DNA of 64,000 nucleotides, taken from positions 28,712,151 through 28,776,150 of the forward strand of contig OY540814.1 of assembly GCA_961205875.1 (NCBI GenBank), given 5' to 3'. This DNA comes from Sialis fuliginosa. Its lineage: Eukaryota; Arthropoda; Insecta; Megaloptera; Sialidae. The notes under the pieces are model-generated. The model saw only the letters and a program-made list of their open reading frames with translations, had not been told where the DNA came from and did no database searches. The translations under genes and the position numbers were made by a program. The stretch's first letter is position 1. The number at the start of each line of letters is the position of its first letter. This document shows, piece by piece, positions 1 through 11,340 of this stretch.

Positions 1-222
1 TCCACCGTTTTCAGAAAACTGGTTTGATTGAACACAATTTGAAATCAACTATTTGCAACTACCTTTCCAACTATTTTAAAACTATTTGTGACACTTTTTA
101 CTGCTTCGTTTGCACTAATTGTTATTAAATCGTAAAAAAAAACTATTTATCAACTATTTTCCAAAATAAAATTCAACTAGTAACTATTTCATTGAAAATA
201 ACAACTATTTTTCCAATCTCTA
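1..222. mobile_element. hAT-like MITE, TAGAGATTGG family (cut by window start)
   Basis: The right terminus 'aactatttttccaatctcta' closes the element at 222. The body matches the copies at 32692-32963 and 37423-37666, the latter with both ends and an 8-bp target duplication. The left part lies outside the window. The sequence is non-coding and rich in repeated 'aactattt' words. Confidence 0.8.
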
Positions 223-804
223 GTTATTATGTATAAGAGATAGATAGATTGAAATTGTCAAATATTAAAATTATTTTGATAATTAACTCTCTTTGATGAA
301 TCAACCACGAGGAAGATGTTTTTTTTTTTATACATTTTATTAGAAAATAACTCGTTTTCTTTTCCTCCTCGTAATTTAATAATTTAATTCCATCACGTTT
401 GTATCCACCTTCTTAGAGCAATAGATTATAGAGAGCGGTATGACGTGTGAGTGAGAAGGGGGGTCGGGGGGGGGGGGGGTCGTACTACCGCGACATAAAT
501 AGAGCAACGTACATCTGACCGCAAACACAAAAGTTTCATCCAACTTACATAATCTTCTGGTTTGGTCAAAGAGCAAATTCGAGTTCGCAAAGCGCCACGG
601 GCCACGTACTGCTTACAACGTGCAAACTTTGCACAAGAAAAATTATATATTTTCTTGCAGGCGATTTGACAGACGAACATAATGCCACAGAATCGGCCTC
701 GGGCATTGTAAGAAAGGATTTCGCCACTCTCTTCATATAAGGTCTAATACTCGTTGCCGGAATCTACCTTCCTCCTACTATGACGACGTCTTTGTCCCTT
801 GTAT
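223..804. other. Unassigned stretch with poly-G run
   Basis: A/T-rich to about 430, then a 14-base G run (466-479) and a moderately G+C-rich part (about 480-800) that matches no other copy in the window. Short overlapping reading frames here have low-complexity composition and no recognisable domain. Confidence 0.5.
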
Positions 805-880
805 CAGTGCTTCTCAACCGGGGGTGATTACCGCCCCCCCCCCCTCCAAGTTTCTCATTTTTATCTTATATCAAAACTAG
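805..880 (+). mobile_element. hAT-type terminus remnant (CAGTGCTTCTCAACC)
   Basis: The start 'cagtgcttctcaaccggggg' fits the hAT terminal consensus (YARNG, and the widespread 'CAGNGNTTCTCAACC' ends), followed by an 11-base C run at 834-844. A related start is at 24935. No matching right terminus was found, so this is a fragment. Confidence 0.5.
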
Positions 881-1031
881 CTGTTACCTGCGACTTCGTT
901 CTTGTGGAATTTAGGTTAGTGAAAATAACACCAGATTAGGTAAATTTTACAATTTTCTATATGATAGTCGATAAAACAGATTTTTATTTTCGTATTTGTA
1001 CACACACTTTTGCATTTATAATATTAGTATG
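881..1031 (+). repeat. Insect retroposon tail-like repeat
   Basis: Begins 'gctgttacctgcgacttcgt' and ends 'tttataatattagtatg', the signature also seen at 5690, 19138 and 63766. Such units are common in insect genomes and are usually read as 3' parts of LINE/SINE elements. This copy is internally shortened. Family assignment is inferred. Confidence 0.55.
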
Positions 1032-1493
1032 CAGAGCCGGCCTTAGCTAGTCTGGCGCCATGGGTGAGATTTATTTTTCCACCCCCTCTCCCCCTAAAAA
1101 AATGTTCAAAAATCACCGAAAATGTCATTTAAAATTGATAAATTAACAAATAAGTTGAATAGGTAATATCTCAGTTTGGCACGATCCTACAGACTCAAAC
1201 TTTTTTTAAAATATAGCTTCTATCATTAACTTTAAGACAATCAAATGCCGTAAGACCGTCGAGACCCACTTCCCCTCTTATTAACAAATTAAAATTGATA
1301 AATTAACTAATAAGTTAATAGTTAATATCTCTGTATATCATCTCACACATTTTTTTAACGATTCTGATGAATTTCCATATGTAAGATGTGTATATCGCTA
1401 ACAATAAATTTAATTGACCTCTACTATTTTTTTCAATAAAAACAAATATTTCTGAATAGTTGATAATAAACACTCTCTTTAAATTAATCTTAT
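1032..1493. other. hAT-like end plus diverged local duplication
   Basis: 'cagagccggccttagc' at 1032 resembles a hAT end; its reverse complement occurs at 56861-56874. A segment around 1125-1180 ('ttgataaattaacaaataag') recurs diverged at 1290-1345, about 160 bp on. No second terminus is visible. Confidence 0.4.
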
Positions 1494-1877
1494 TTCTACG
1501 AAAATCTGTAGTTAGAAAAACATCGACTGTAGAATTTTGTATACATTTAATTCGAAGATCTTATATTTTGTAAGAAATAAAATAAAAAAATTGAAATTTC
1601 AATAAACATAATATTTTATTAAAAAATATTCAATAATCAAAATTCAAATTGATCGAGTTATTCGTAAAAAAATATTTGTTCTTATTTGAAAATGTGAATT
1701 CTACGAAAATCTGTAATTAGAAAAACATCGACTGTAGAATTTTGTATACATTTAATTCAAAGTTCTTATATTTTGTAAGAAATAAAATTAAAAAATTGAA
1801 ATTTCAATAAACATAATATTTTATTAAAAAATATTCAATTTCAAATTTATCGAATTTTTCATAAAAAACATATTTTT
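1494..1877. repeat. Two-copy tandem repeat, period about 205 bp
   Basis: 'ttctacgaaaatctgta' starts at 1494 and again at 1699, and about 145 bp after each start is nearly identical between copies ('catcgactgtagaattttg', 'aataaacataatattttatt'). The rest is diverged. A/T-rich, non-coding. Confidence 0.8.
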
Positions 1878-2580
1878 TTGAAAATGTGAAGTAGCACTGC
1901 TTTTCAGTCTTTGTCTCAATGTTTGTCTTTCTCCCGCGCCACCCCCAATGAGCTTTGCTGACGTGTCATATTTACGTATGTCTCATAAAATTGTATGATT
2001 ATTCGTTACTTCATTTCCAAACACGTATTCTTCTTGTTTTGATTCTATCTCAACTGTTTTTAATATCTCTCGTATGATGAGACTTTTACTAACTTTTCTT
2101 TGAGGTCGGATTATATTTTGCTAGAAAAATATACTTTAAATGTTTTCAACCCCGGTGATCAATTTTTATATTTTTTGGAAGATCGGGTTTATAAATTTAG
2201 AATTATATTTTACTAAACTAAACAATACCATTTATAAACCATATACACCTATCCCCCGATTTACACGGCACTTGTTTTACATGATTTCGCTTTTACACGA
2301 TTTATAAATTGACAATTTTCAAAAAACTAGTAAAAATGTTTATTCCGCTCCATATACGCCTATACAAAGATTTGATGGCATTTTTGAATTTTTTTCCTTC
2401 GGTAACCTGGTGAAAAGAACAGGGGATTCCCGGGCTTTTTAATTTTTTGTTCTTAATGTAAAATAAATTAAATATCTACATATATTACTTTCATATGTAA
2501 GAACAATTCTGAGTTTTCCAAGAAGTCTGACTTTTGTTTTACTTAAATAAATTATTAAATTGTGATTGAAAATTGGGTCG
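1878..2580. other. Unassigned A/T-rich stretch
   Basis: No second copy and no persuasive reading frame was seen. A short segment at about 1905-1975 is richer in G+C. Nothing else can be assigned. Confidence 0.4.
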
Positions 2581-2800
2581 AGCATAAAACTCAAGAAGAA
2601 GAAGAAAAATAAGAAGGTTAGGTAATATAGATTTCTGTTTTCCATTTTTTTATCTCATACATTTTTCATAAAAATTCATAAGTGGCCTATTAAATCCTTC
2701 CTCAGAATGTAAGCTATTTTCCTGCGAATTTTCATCAAAATCGGTTCAGGAAAAGACAGACAGAGAGACATACTTTCGCATTTATTATGGATTTATAAAT
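2581..2800 (+). repeat. Insect retroposon tail-like repeat (diverged)
   Basis: Contains, in order, 'aagaaggttaggtaatatag', 'cctcagaatgtaagctattt', 'catcaaaatcggttcagg', an 'agacagacagagagac' tract and 'tactttcgcatttatt'. This is the order seen at 5690-5983 and 19138-19402. The 5' start is missing. Confidence 0.55.
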
Positions 2801-2834
2801 ACTATGGTATAGTTTGTGACGAAAATATTTCTTC

Positions 2835-3060
2835 CCAATTAGTTATTCTAAAAATGTGTGTTATATTATTGACATTAAGATATTAGAAAACTAATATTCA
2901 TAATACAAAGGTGATTTTTATTTCTGACCAATTCCATTAATCATTTTCATATACATATTAAAAAAAAAAATTCACATAAATTATATGAAATATTTATAAT
3001 CATACCGTGTTGAGAAGTTGATTGTGTGGACCTAAAGGGTCTCACCCCACCCCAAGCTTG
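2835..3060 (+). repeat. Dispersed repeat with 'gtgtggacctaaagggtct' end
   Basis: The block 'aaaatgtgtgttatattatt ... ttagaaaactaatattcat' recurs at 43912-44030 in the same orientation and at about 10005-10100 inverted. The end 'gattgtgtggacctaaaggg' recurs at 29785 and 44069. Termini and class are not clear. Confidence 0.5.
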
Positions 3061-3927
3061 TTTAAATACCCTTTTATATTGGAGTACAAATATTGAAGTA
3101 AAGTTATTTACACTTTCATCTTATTTAAAACGATTATAAAACATGGTGAGGTTACTTTATAAAACAAGGTTAGAATCAAAATATGTAGTTAATTTTACAG
3201 GCACTCATCTATAATGCAAAAGACGATACTCTCGGTATAAAATAAACTTTTAATTGGCGTTACCTTTTCACCTATATAACAGGGCAGGCCACCTTAGCAT
3301 CGTCGGTTGAGGATAAACTAGTTTTTAATGAAGTTTGAATCTCTTACATTCATAAAATATGCAAAGATGTTTTAAAGAGTTACGGGGTAGGTTAACAAGA
3401 TTTCCGGGGTACTAAAGAAGATATATCATCCCGGTTTTCTTCCACTCTACACTTCTTCTAAAGTTAATTTAAGAGTTTGCCCAACCTACTACAGGTTCGT
3501 TTTATACTGCATGCAAGTATCATAAATATTGTGGGTTTACAAGAATTTTACACTTATAATCAGCTTAAGGAGACAGCTGCCTTTCGTGTACTCTGTATAT
3601 TTCTTGTTGGATTACAATGTGTTTTTCTGTTGTTCGGATATAGGATTTGATCGTATTAAAAATTTTATGAATAAGTTTTGATATATTGGTTGGAACATTT
3701 TTATTATAAGGTAGTATTTATTTTAATTTACATTAGAGTTTTGATAATTATTGTTTAAAAAATGTGTACCTTCTTGCAGGGGTTATTTTAGTGTGTAGTT
3801 GTCGCTTGTTTCTGCAGTTCCAAAAATGAAAACTGTAGTTGTAAAAGCTAGAAAGAAAAATTTTAAAAAGTGTAAGTGTGCAAAAAAAATTATATGTAAA
3901 AAATATTTAATAATAATAATAATTAAT
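3061..3927. other. Unassigned A/T-rich stretch
   Basis: No internal repeats, copies elsewhere in the window, or convincing reading frames were noticed. Confidence 0.4.
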
Positions 3928-4022
3928 ATAAAACACTATCAGTTTTTATTAAAATAGTTCAATAATTAACTACCTTTGGTAAATTTAACACGAGGAAGCA
4001 CTGTGCATTTACTTGGCAGATT
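3928..4022 (+). mobile_element. End fragment of gcttcctcg-family element
   Basis: 'aacactatcagtttttatt ... aacacgaggaagcactgtgc ... acttggcag' matches the right end of the fuller copy at 25200-26015. Only this last 95 bp is present. Confidence 0.7.
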
Positions 4023-4223
4023 TTTTTTTACATAATGTCTTTTAAAAATATTTATTATTTATAATTTAAAAACAAAATGGTATTGCAGTAGCTATCGCAA
4101 TGAAATACAATTTTTTTTCGACCTCTGTAACCTTACTCTTATAGGTCACAATTTTTTATTTGGAAAAAAAATAAAAATTCTTAAAATATATGCTAAAACG
4201 AAGTGAAATAATTTCTGTCAAAA

Positions 4224-4427
4224 ATGGGTATAAATTCGGTTACACTAAATCAATTTAAAAAAATCATTCGTCCTGCACTAGAAAATGTTATTGTGAAGCT
4301 ACAGCTAAAATTTCAAGTCAATTTGTTAAAGGCTCTAGGAGTACGGTCAGCTAAAAAAACATGGTTTCGTGAAAAATGCTATTTAAGTTTGAAAACCGCA
4401 TTTGAATTACCCGCAGAACGGCGCTGA
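4224..4427 (+). other. Unassigned 67-codon open reading frame
   Basis: The frame opens with ATG in good initiator context (A at -3, G at +4) after an in-frame TAA at 4209 and ends TGA. Translation starts MGINSVTLNQFKK and ends FELPAERR, with mixed composition that looks less random than most frames here. I recognise no domain, see no splice or polyA context, and it sits between repeat fragments. It may be a chance frame or a remnant of an unknown element. Confidence 0.15.
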
Positions 4428-4485
4428 TAATTGACTTTTTGGACACTTTAAAACATTTTCTCTCACAAGACCTTTTATAGATTTA

Positions 4486-4722
4486 CCCTGGGTTGCATAA
4501 AGCAAAATTAACAACGATTAGTTAATCAGTTGTTTTCAAACCATGATTAATGTTAATTCTGAACTTATTTTCGATTTGTCAATGAACAATTCACTAAATA
4601 TGATCATTTTTTATCTTATAAAATTTATCATAACTGTGATTGCTTTTTAGAATTAACGTAATAATGGTTTAAAAACAACTGATTAACTAATCGTTGTTAA
4701 TTTTGCTTTATACAACCCGAGG
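4486..4722. mobile_element. Foldback MITE with TTA target duplication (Tourist/Harbinger-like)
   Basis: Left arm 4486-4562 and right arm 4648-4722 are near-perfect inverted repeats ('gcataaagcaaaattaacaa' against 'ttgttaattttgctttatac'), so about two thirds of the 237 bp folds back. TTA flanks both ends (4483-4485 and 4723-4725), the 3-bp duplication known for PIF/Harbinger MITEs. No coding content. Confidence 0.75.
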
Positions 4723-5224
4723 TTAATCACATTAATTTCTAAATGGCCAGTTTAATGGACTTATTTTAAGGAGAAACATCTTTGATTTGCAATTACTAGA
4801 TATACTGCTTTGTACATATATTACAATATCTTCAATAGATCAATACATATGGTTAGGGAAGTATAAGTTATAGGTACTTGTATTAAACTAATGAAACCGA
4901 TACAGAGGCTTGTGTGTGTGTGTGTGTGTGCGTTCATATGTGTGAACGTCTTGGAGAAACGGTTGAATAGGCCGAAGAAGTTGGTCGCGGAGTTCATAGC
5001 GAATGCCTGCCAAGATCCGCGCCGCTTTCAAAGTTTATGCGGTTGACCCTCGCTACAAGTTGCTACATGCAAAACTGCTTTCATCGTTTCACATGCTTTG
5101 AATCGCAATGTAATGTTAGTAGCCGGCGTCTGCAGACCATCCCTATGCCACCCCCCCATCACCGCCACCCCTAAATTAAACGCCTTAGGAATGCAACAAC
5201 TCTCCGTACAGGAAGACATCGAAA
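4723..5224. other. Unassigned stretch with (TG)n microsatellite
   Basis: A TG microsatellite lies at about 4912-4930. The part at 4960-5215 has higher G+C ('gatccgcgccgctttcaaag') and opposing 60-70 codon frames, but no recognisable domain or splice structure. Confidence 0.4.
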
Positions 5225-5561
5225 TAATCAACAATATACATATTCTATATTATAAAATAATTAAATTAAATTTCTTACATGAGACGAAATAAAATTAGAA
5301 TTGAAAGTCAAGTAAATGCCTGAATTCAAGAAACTAAGTCATTCTGATATGTATCTCCCTTTTAAGAGGGGCTCATATATCTATCGTTTTGGTAATAATC
5401 AACATGTTCTATATTATAAAATAATAGTTAAATAAAAATTCTTGTATGAGATGAAATAAAATTAGAATTGAAAGTCAAGTAAATGCCTGAATTCAAGAAA
5501 CTAAGTCATTCTGATATCTTTTTCCCTTTTAAGAGGGGTTCAGATATCTATCGTTTTGGTC
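5225..5561. repeat. Two-copy tandem duplication, period about 167 bp
   Basis: Both units run from 'ataatcaaca..ttctatatta' through 'gaaataaaattagaattgaa', 'gcctgaattcaagaaactaa' and 'tcccttttaagaggggtc' to 'atcgttttggt'. Identity is very high, suggesting a young duplication. The 60-codon frame at 5483 is simply one unit read through. Confidence 0.85.
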
Positions 5562-5689
5562 AAAAAGTAACCTTGCTTAATTTTAATGAATTTCTACATT
5601 TCAAGACCCCTACAATTCGAAATCACGTTTTTTTTTTTTTTAAATTCAGAAGTCAAGATGATTAAGTCAGTTGTATATTTTATATACAT
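5562..5689. other. Short unassigned spacer with poly-T
   Basis: Unique-looking sequence ending in a T run; nothing assignable. Confidence 0.3.
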
Positions 5690-5983
5690 GCTGTTACCCG
5701 CAACTCCGTTCGCGTCAATGTTAGGTTAGGTAGGAGCAGTTAGACATAAAACCCATAAAAAAGAAGAGGAGGGTTATAAAAAATAGTCGATAAAACAGGT
5801 GGCGCGTAAAAAGGTCTCATTCATTTTTTTATCTAATAAATTTTCCGGATACAAAATAGCCTATCTCCTTCCTCTGAATACAAGCTATCTCCCTGCCAAA
5901 TTTCATCAAGATCGGTTAAGCCGTAGAAAGGTAACAAACAGACAAACAGACACACTTTCGCATCTATAATATTAGTATGGATT
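5690..5983 (+). repeat. Insect retroposon tail-like repeat (best copy)
   Basis: Runs from 'gctgttacccgcaactccgt' through 'gttaggttaggtaggagc', 'agcctatctccttcctctg', 'aaatttcatcaagatcggtt' and an 'acagacaaacagacacac' tract to 'tctataatattagtatgg'. It is one of the most complete of several copies in the window. The resemblance to 3' regions of insect LINE/SINE families is from general knowledge; no reverse transcriptase is present. Confidence 0.6.
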
Positions 5984-6185
5984 CTTTGGAAAATATTAAA
6001 GATTTTTAATATTAAAGTACCAAAATCAGTTCTAGTCAAAAGTAGTAATGTTTCTAGTTATTTTAATTTCCATTTTTATAATTTCTTCTCTGTACTTCTC
6101 AGTAATAAACTGTTAATGTGTATCAAAATAGAATTAATTAATTTGTAGTATAGGTAAAAATATCATGTTATACTGCAGGGATACC

Positions 6186-7163
6186 TTTGCAAATTAAAAT
6201 ATCTGCCTTGGGAACCACGGGACTTTCTTATACGTAATCCTAAGAGTGAATAGTATACGTGATTCTTATTTTATTAAAACATTTCAGACAAACTAACAAG
6301 ATAGAATAAAATGAATAATATATAGGTAATAATATTATTCTCTCCATTATAGTATAACAAGTGATTTTTTTAACGTTATAACTGAAAACGGATGTTTACT
6401 CTTGTAAATTTTTGGATTTTTGAATTATTTTTGAAATAAGAAAAAAATGTTTTAGATAAAAAATGTCGAGTATGTTATTATCTATAATTTATTCCCCATA
6501 CATTTTTTTCCAACATTTATGATTTAGCCAGAAAGAATTTTTTTATGTAATTATTTAGATTCACCTACACAGTTCACTCTCAGTATTACGTATAAGAAAG
6601 TCCCATGTTACCTACGGCAAATACACACACTGTTCAATCTCTGTAATACGTATAAGAAAGTCCCATGACACTCATGGCAGATATTTCTCCTCTGTTATGA
6701 ACCATTTGAATTATAATATTTTTTTTTTTTTTTAAATTCGTTTTTACAAAAAAATGAATAGAATATAAATTATAGATATAGATATTACCTACATTTTTTA
6801 ACTTGACCATTTTTCTCTATTTTGCACTGTTTCAGAGTAATTCGAAAAATTAAAAAATCGACGTAGGTAAACATCCGTATCCGGTTGAAAGATCGTTTTC
6901 AAAAATAGGACGTTTTCTTCCCAGCCAAAAATTAATCATAAATATAAAATATCAGCCTTCTACGATTTGTCGTATTTGAGTTACAGCGCTTACAGACAGA
7001 CAGACAGACGGACACACAGACATCATGGCGAAAATAGTCATAATGGATTCAGGGAAGTTCAAAATAGATAATTCCGTCAAAATCCGGAGTTCGAAAAAAA
7101 TCGGCTTCACTATACTTACTTATACTAATGTATATTTCATATACATGGTATAAGAAAGTAAAA
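6186..7163 (+). mobile_element. ACTTTCTTATAC-ended element, longest copy
   Basis: Starts 'ccttgggaaccacgggactt' with 'actttcttatac' and ends 'gtataagaaagta', so the ends are inverted repeats of about 12 bp. Two internal 'acgtataagaaagtcccatg' words (about 6590 and 6650) repeat the terminal motif. The right half holds 'gttacagcgcttacagacag', a CAGA tract and 'atggattcagggaag'. Parts recur at 11341, 12615, 42345, 43692 and 59757. No reading frame of note; class unknown. Confidence 0.65.
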
Positions 7164-7861
7164 ACAATGAAAATTTAAAAATGATTCTAACAATATTATA
7201 AAAACAATAACATTAGAGATCACAAAATAACGAAGCTGCACTATATATAAAGTCGCATCTAATTTCATCACTGGACCTTAGAAGACGTTACGAATTCCTC
7301 GTTGGAGGTATACGTCTTATAAATTAATGTGCGTTCTTAGGATACGCAAATGGGTGCGGCATGTAATTGTGCTAAGAAGATGCGCCACTACGTATTTCGC
7401 AATTTAGCAGAAATTTAATTAGAGTTCTCACTGACCTCTAGGTATTATTGAAACTATGTAGCAAAGTCTTTAGACTCTCCGCTCCTCTTTCTCTATTTGC
7501 TAGTGTGTGTGTGTACTTGTGGTCTTGTTAAACTGGCCAAGCGTAACTACGAATCGCTAAACTAACATTTAAACTTTGATAAGTCGGATTCGCCACCGCC
7601 GATTGCTCTCTTTGACCGACCTCTTCCATTGATAATCGCTATTGCGATTATAATCATTCGCAAGATAACCCTATAGACCCCCCACCCCCCACCCCCCCCC
7701 CCCCTCTCCTACACTCCTTGTTTTATAAACGTCCAATTACATTGATGGAATATGAATTAGACTTCTGTATCAAAATGAGCGAAAAATCCTTTTTATTTTG
7801 ATTCTGAATAATTTTCGATTAAAAATTAATATTGTCATATATTTTATTTATTATCACTGTA
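7164..7861. other. Unassigned stretch with poly-C tract
   Basis: About 7260-7680 has moderate G+C and no second copy in the window. A short GT run lies near 7505 and a C-rich tract at 7678-7704 ends in 13 C. No supported gene. Confidence 0.4.
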
Positions 7862-8183
7862 AGACACTGGTACCAGTCTTGGATGATATCCCAGTGTTGG
7901 ACAATTGTTTAATAAAATGTACTAAACTAGAAATATTTGTTGATATTTGATTATACTGTCATTATTGAATCATAATCTTAAAACAGCTTAATTTGATGTC
8001 AATCGACATTTAAACTAATCATTTTTTGTAATCATTAGCAAGTGTCCATCACTGAGTGCCCATTACTGGTTTTACTTTATCGAAAACAAAATAAAAAGGC
8101 TATAATTAAAAAATATATATATTTGCGGACTTTAGTAATTAAATTGATTTAATAAGTAGGTAGTTGTTTTATTAGTAACATAC
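7862..8183 (+). mobile_element. AGGTACTGG-family Tc1/mariner-like MITE, right-truncated
   Basis: Starts 'agacactggtaccagtcttg' and matches 16610-17123 through 'agcaagtgtccatcactgag', 'ggttttactttatc' and 'tttgcggactttagtaatta'. Similarity stops near 8183, before the right terminal inverted repeat. Non-coding. Confidence 0.75.
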
Positions 8184-8493
8184 GCTGAAAAAACTTCCTA
8201 TAAGATGGTTACCTTGAAATTTTAGAAAAAAATTTTACATCTCCGTGGGTAAGTTTCAAAATTGAAAAAAAAAATCTATTTTTTTATTTTTTATTAAACA
8301 AAAATTAGTTTAATAACACCTAAATTCGAAAAGATGATAAAATTTCCTTCAATTTTCATATCCTATAAGTAAAAAAAAGATCATATTTGACCTATCGGCA
8401 TTACTTTGAAAATGAGCAATTTTTTCGAAAAGTGGTCCTTTAATTTTTTCCGTGAGTGTATATTGTATGTACATATATTAACACATATTATCT
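8184..8493. other. Unassigned A/T-rich spacer
   Basis: Homopolymer-rich sequence with no copy elsewhere that I could see. Confidence 0.35.
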
Positions 8494-8695
8494 CGTAACA
8501 CAGTTAGCATCTTTGACCGTACAAAATAATTTTCATAATATCACCACTGTTTTAATACCGTTAGTATTTACCTACAACGTGAAACTTGTCAAAGTCTTCA
8601 ACAAACTCCAAAAGAACTGTCATATAAGTTTGATATCTCATTTGAAAGTGCTTGCTAGCTAGTAAATTTGCTATCTCCTTTATAATACCGGACAC
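8494..8695 (-). mobile_element. Partial copy of the ctagctagcaagc MITE
   Basis: Reverse complement of 46994-47195 in the complete element at 47000-47302, including 'agtgcttgctagct' and the terminal 'tttataataccgga'. Only one end is present. The 68-codon frame at 8456-8662 is this repeat read through and has a counterpart at 47026-47259, so it is not a gene. Confidence 0.75.
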
Positions 8696-9219
8696 AAGTA
8701 AGTGATTTTTATCATGATGAAAGTTGAAATAGTGTTACAAAGTTTATAACATGTATATTACATGTCTCATAAACATATCCATATCACCGACCTCATTATA
8801 ACAAGTAAACCAAACATCTCTGAGAATATTGTAAATTAAATGTTCCCCGCGTGGCAATAATTCATAACCTAAGAGACAGGCATTGCGCATTACACACTCA
8901 CACACTCGCAAACCCACCCACCTACACGTAAATACAACTAGACACTCGATAATGCATGTGAGAATTGTACGTGAATTCACATACATATAAATAAGCGATA
9001 TTTGAACAAAGTTTCTATTACATTTGTATGTATTACAATTGAAACGTTTTTGGGTTCAATTGCTTTGAATAATTTCATTTAACCTTTAATTTGTTCGGTA
9101 GAATGACCTGTAGGTGCTGGGAAACGTAAACACTAAATAAATTAATTTAATTTTAACTACACTTACACTATGTCTTTACAAAAGCTGGTACTATATCTAT
9201 TACACAAAAACTATAACTA
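8696..9219. other. Unassigned stretch
   Basis: A short ACTC/CACA-rich patch is at about 8890-8930. An 80-codon minus-strand frame (8744-8986) reads through it but has no recognisable domain. Confidence 0.4.
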
Positions 9220-9366
9220 TTTCGAATACAAAATCTTTCACAAAACTTGCACTATTTTGAATATGAAAAGGTGCTATTGCGATTACAATACAAAAAAACT
9301 ATTTCAAATACAAAATCTTTCACGATGTCGATTACACAAAACTTGCACTATTTTGAATATGAAATG
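9220..9366. repeat. Imperfect two-copy tandem repeat
   Basis: 'atttcgaatacaaaatcttt' (9219) recurs as 'atttcaaatacaaaatcttt' (9300), and 'aaaacttgcactattttgaa' occurs near 9241 and again near 9338. Period is about 80-100 bp with a small insertion in copy two. Confidence 0.75.
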
Positions 9367-9658
9367 GTGGTCACTACCACAGAGCATAAATTCTCCTTAG
9401 CTTGCATTACAGGGCTAAGGTTTCTTAGATTTATTTTAACACCTTCGGCACTTTATAAATTATTGTGTTTCTCATGACTTTGTGCTAACAACTGACTCAA
9501 TACATATTTTTCGAGGTTTCTCTACAAAAAGGATTACCTAATCTTACAACTAATTTCTACAAATCATTATATAATAACCCAAGCGGCTATAATATAATAT
9601 TGTTACACAATCAGGGACTTGAACCGGAATTTATTTATGGTTCGGGTTCAAACATAAT
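9367..9658. other. Unassigned stretch with tiny hAT MITE remnant
   Basis: 'cagggacttgaaccgg' at 9611 resembles the start of the complete 92-bp element at 13385-13476. The other terminus is not intact. The rest is unassigned. Confidence 0.4.
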
Positions 9659-10004
9659 TTGTTTGTTTGTTTATTGTATAGAAAATGGCGTGAAATGTTG
9701 AATTTTTCAAACCGCAAGCGTGTATCTCAAACCGTTCTCGAAATATAGCGTCTCGAAGTTTTGATTTTTTTAAAATTTTGAAGAAAAATGGCTGTAACTT
9801 TTGAACGGTTTGTCGGATTTAATATTAGTTGATGGATTTGAAATCAGCGTGTCAAAATCTATATTATGACATGTATAGTACTTCAAAATTCGACAAATTT
9901 TTTTTTATCAAAAACCATGATTGGAATTTTTTCAATTTTTAGCAAAAGAATTTTGTAGAGTTTTAAACTATTATACATGTAGTTATAAAAATTTTAATGG
10001 AATT
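9659..10004 (+). repeat. Diverged half of the long foldback repeat
   Basis: 'tttattgtatagaaaatggc', 'caaaccgttctcgaaatata', 'ggctgtaacttttgaacggt' and 'atcagcgtgtcaaaatctat' follow the order in the left arm of 23551-24291, with many differences. The right arm is not recognisable, so this is an older, partial copy. Confidence 0.7.
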
Positions 10005-10115
10005 GGTCAGAAATAAAACTCAGCTTTGTATTATGAATATTAGTTTTCTAATATCCTAATGTCAATAATATAACACACATTTTTAGAATAACTAATCTGA
10101 TAATTTAAATTTAAC
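10005..10115 (-). repeat. Inverted copy of the 2835-family repeat
   Basis: 'atgaatattagttttctaat' and 'taatataacacacattttta' are the reverse complement of the block at 2845-2930. Confidence 0.65.
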
Positions 10116-11340
10116 TGCATTTGTTTCCAAGGCAATATGAATTGTAGACTTATTTATTAGTATTTAAAATTCAAATTTTGAGGGTGGTTTTCACCTATCA
10201 CCTCTTCAATTGCTCTTTAGGCACGTATAACAAAAAAAAATACTGAAATACATGTTTCATTATTTATATTGTAGAATATTTATTAAATCCGATCAAAAAA
10301 AAACTTTTATACCTGAATTTCGAAAAATCCTTTCTTTCAGATCAAATTTACGTCAAGACGCTTCGATTGGCACCCCAACGAAGTCAATAGCTTTTTTATT
10401 TGCGAGATTTCGTGCACGTAAAAAATGACACGCACATAAATACATACACACACACAAGAGTGTAAATATACTATAGTGACCTTCAAACATACAAATATGT
10501 TGAAATTTGTGATTTTGATTTTCGGACCGATTACAATGTTAAAAAGTTAATAATACAAGAAAATAATAATAATAATAAGATATACAAATACGAGCCATTA
10601 AATAAAAGTACAATTAAAACTCTGTTTGGTCTTTATTTACTTGACGTAACACGAGTATCTTAATTGCGAATTAAGTTTTATTTTGCATGCATCGTTTTAG
10701 CGCGGCGTTACACAACCACTAAAAATTCTGTCAGCCATAAACAAAACTATATATATACGCGACACAATATCGCCAAGTAGTTGGTAGTGTAAGTTCAACC
10801 AACAGGATGCTCCAGCGACAGTAAAACACATGTAATGTTCGTAGCACGTAAGTTTATTTCCGTTGTGCAAAACTGTGAAAGTGGTCGCTCTTGCTGCGGT
10901 CTTGAGATATTCTCTCAGTTCTCTCGCGGATCGTTTATAATTTCTGAATATTGTGTATGCATGTGTGTACAGTAGGATGGTTGTCCTTATATGGGGTTAG
11001 AACGAATTTTGCCCCCCTCCCCTCAAATCAGCTTCAAATAATTCAACAAAAATGTGGGAAAAGTTTTAGCCCTCACGTATTTTTTCACGTTTTCAAAGAC
11101 CTGCGTACTAGAGTGTCTTAAACTCTTTATAAAAATCTAGAATACTCATGAAAGCATCCCTGGTATTCATATTCCATATCTAGATGGATAAATTAAATTT
11201 GCGATTCAGCGTTGATAGCTATATGGGTCATTTGGTCATTTCATCAAGAGAAAATTTTTAATAATTTTTGTTTGTATAACTTTTGGATAATTTTGTCAGA
11301 AAAACGTTTGACAATGAAAATATTGATCTTGAAATAAAAA
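10116..11340. other. Unassigned stretch, locally G+C-richer
   Basis: About 10340-10450 and 10670-10960 are less A/T-rich and look single-copy in this window. An (AAT)n run is at about 10562-10578, and a 'tatatatacgcg' word near 10749 could pass for a TATA box but has no gene beneath it. 10980-11340 matches nothing I could identify. Confidence 0.4.

Noticed and set aside
8456-8662. 68-codon frame, nearly repeated at 47026-47259 minus strand
   Set aside because: The shared protein-like sequence is simply the ctagctagcaagc MITE read in both places; the frame is not conserved to the element's ends.
10740-10800. TATA-box-like 'tatatatacgcg' with downstream sequence
   Set aside because: No open frame, splice site or other promoter element follows; such words are expected by chance in this composition.
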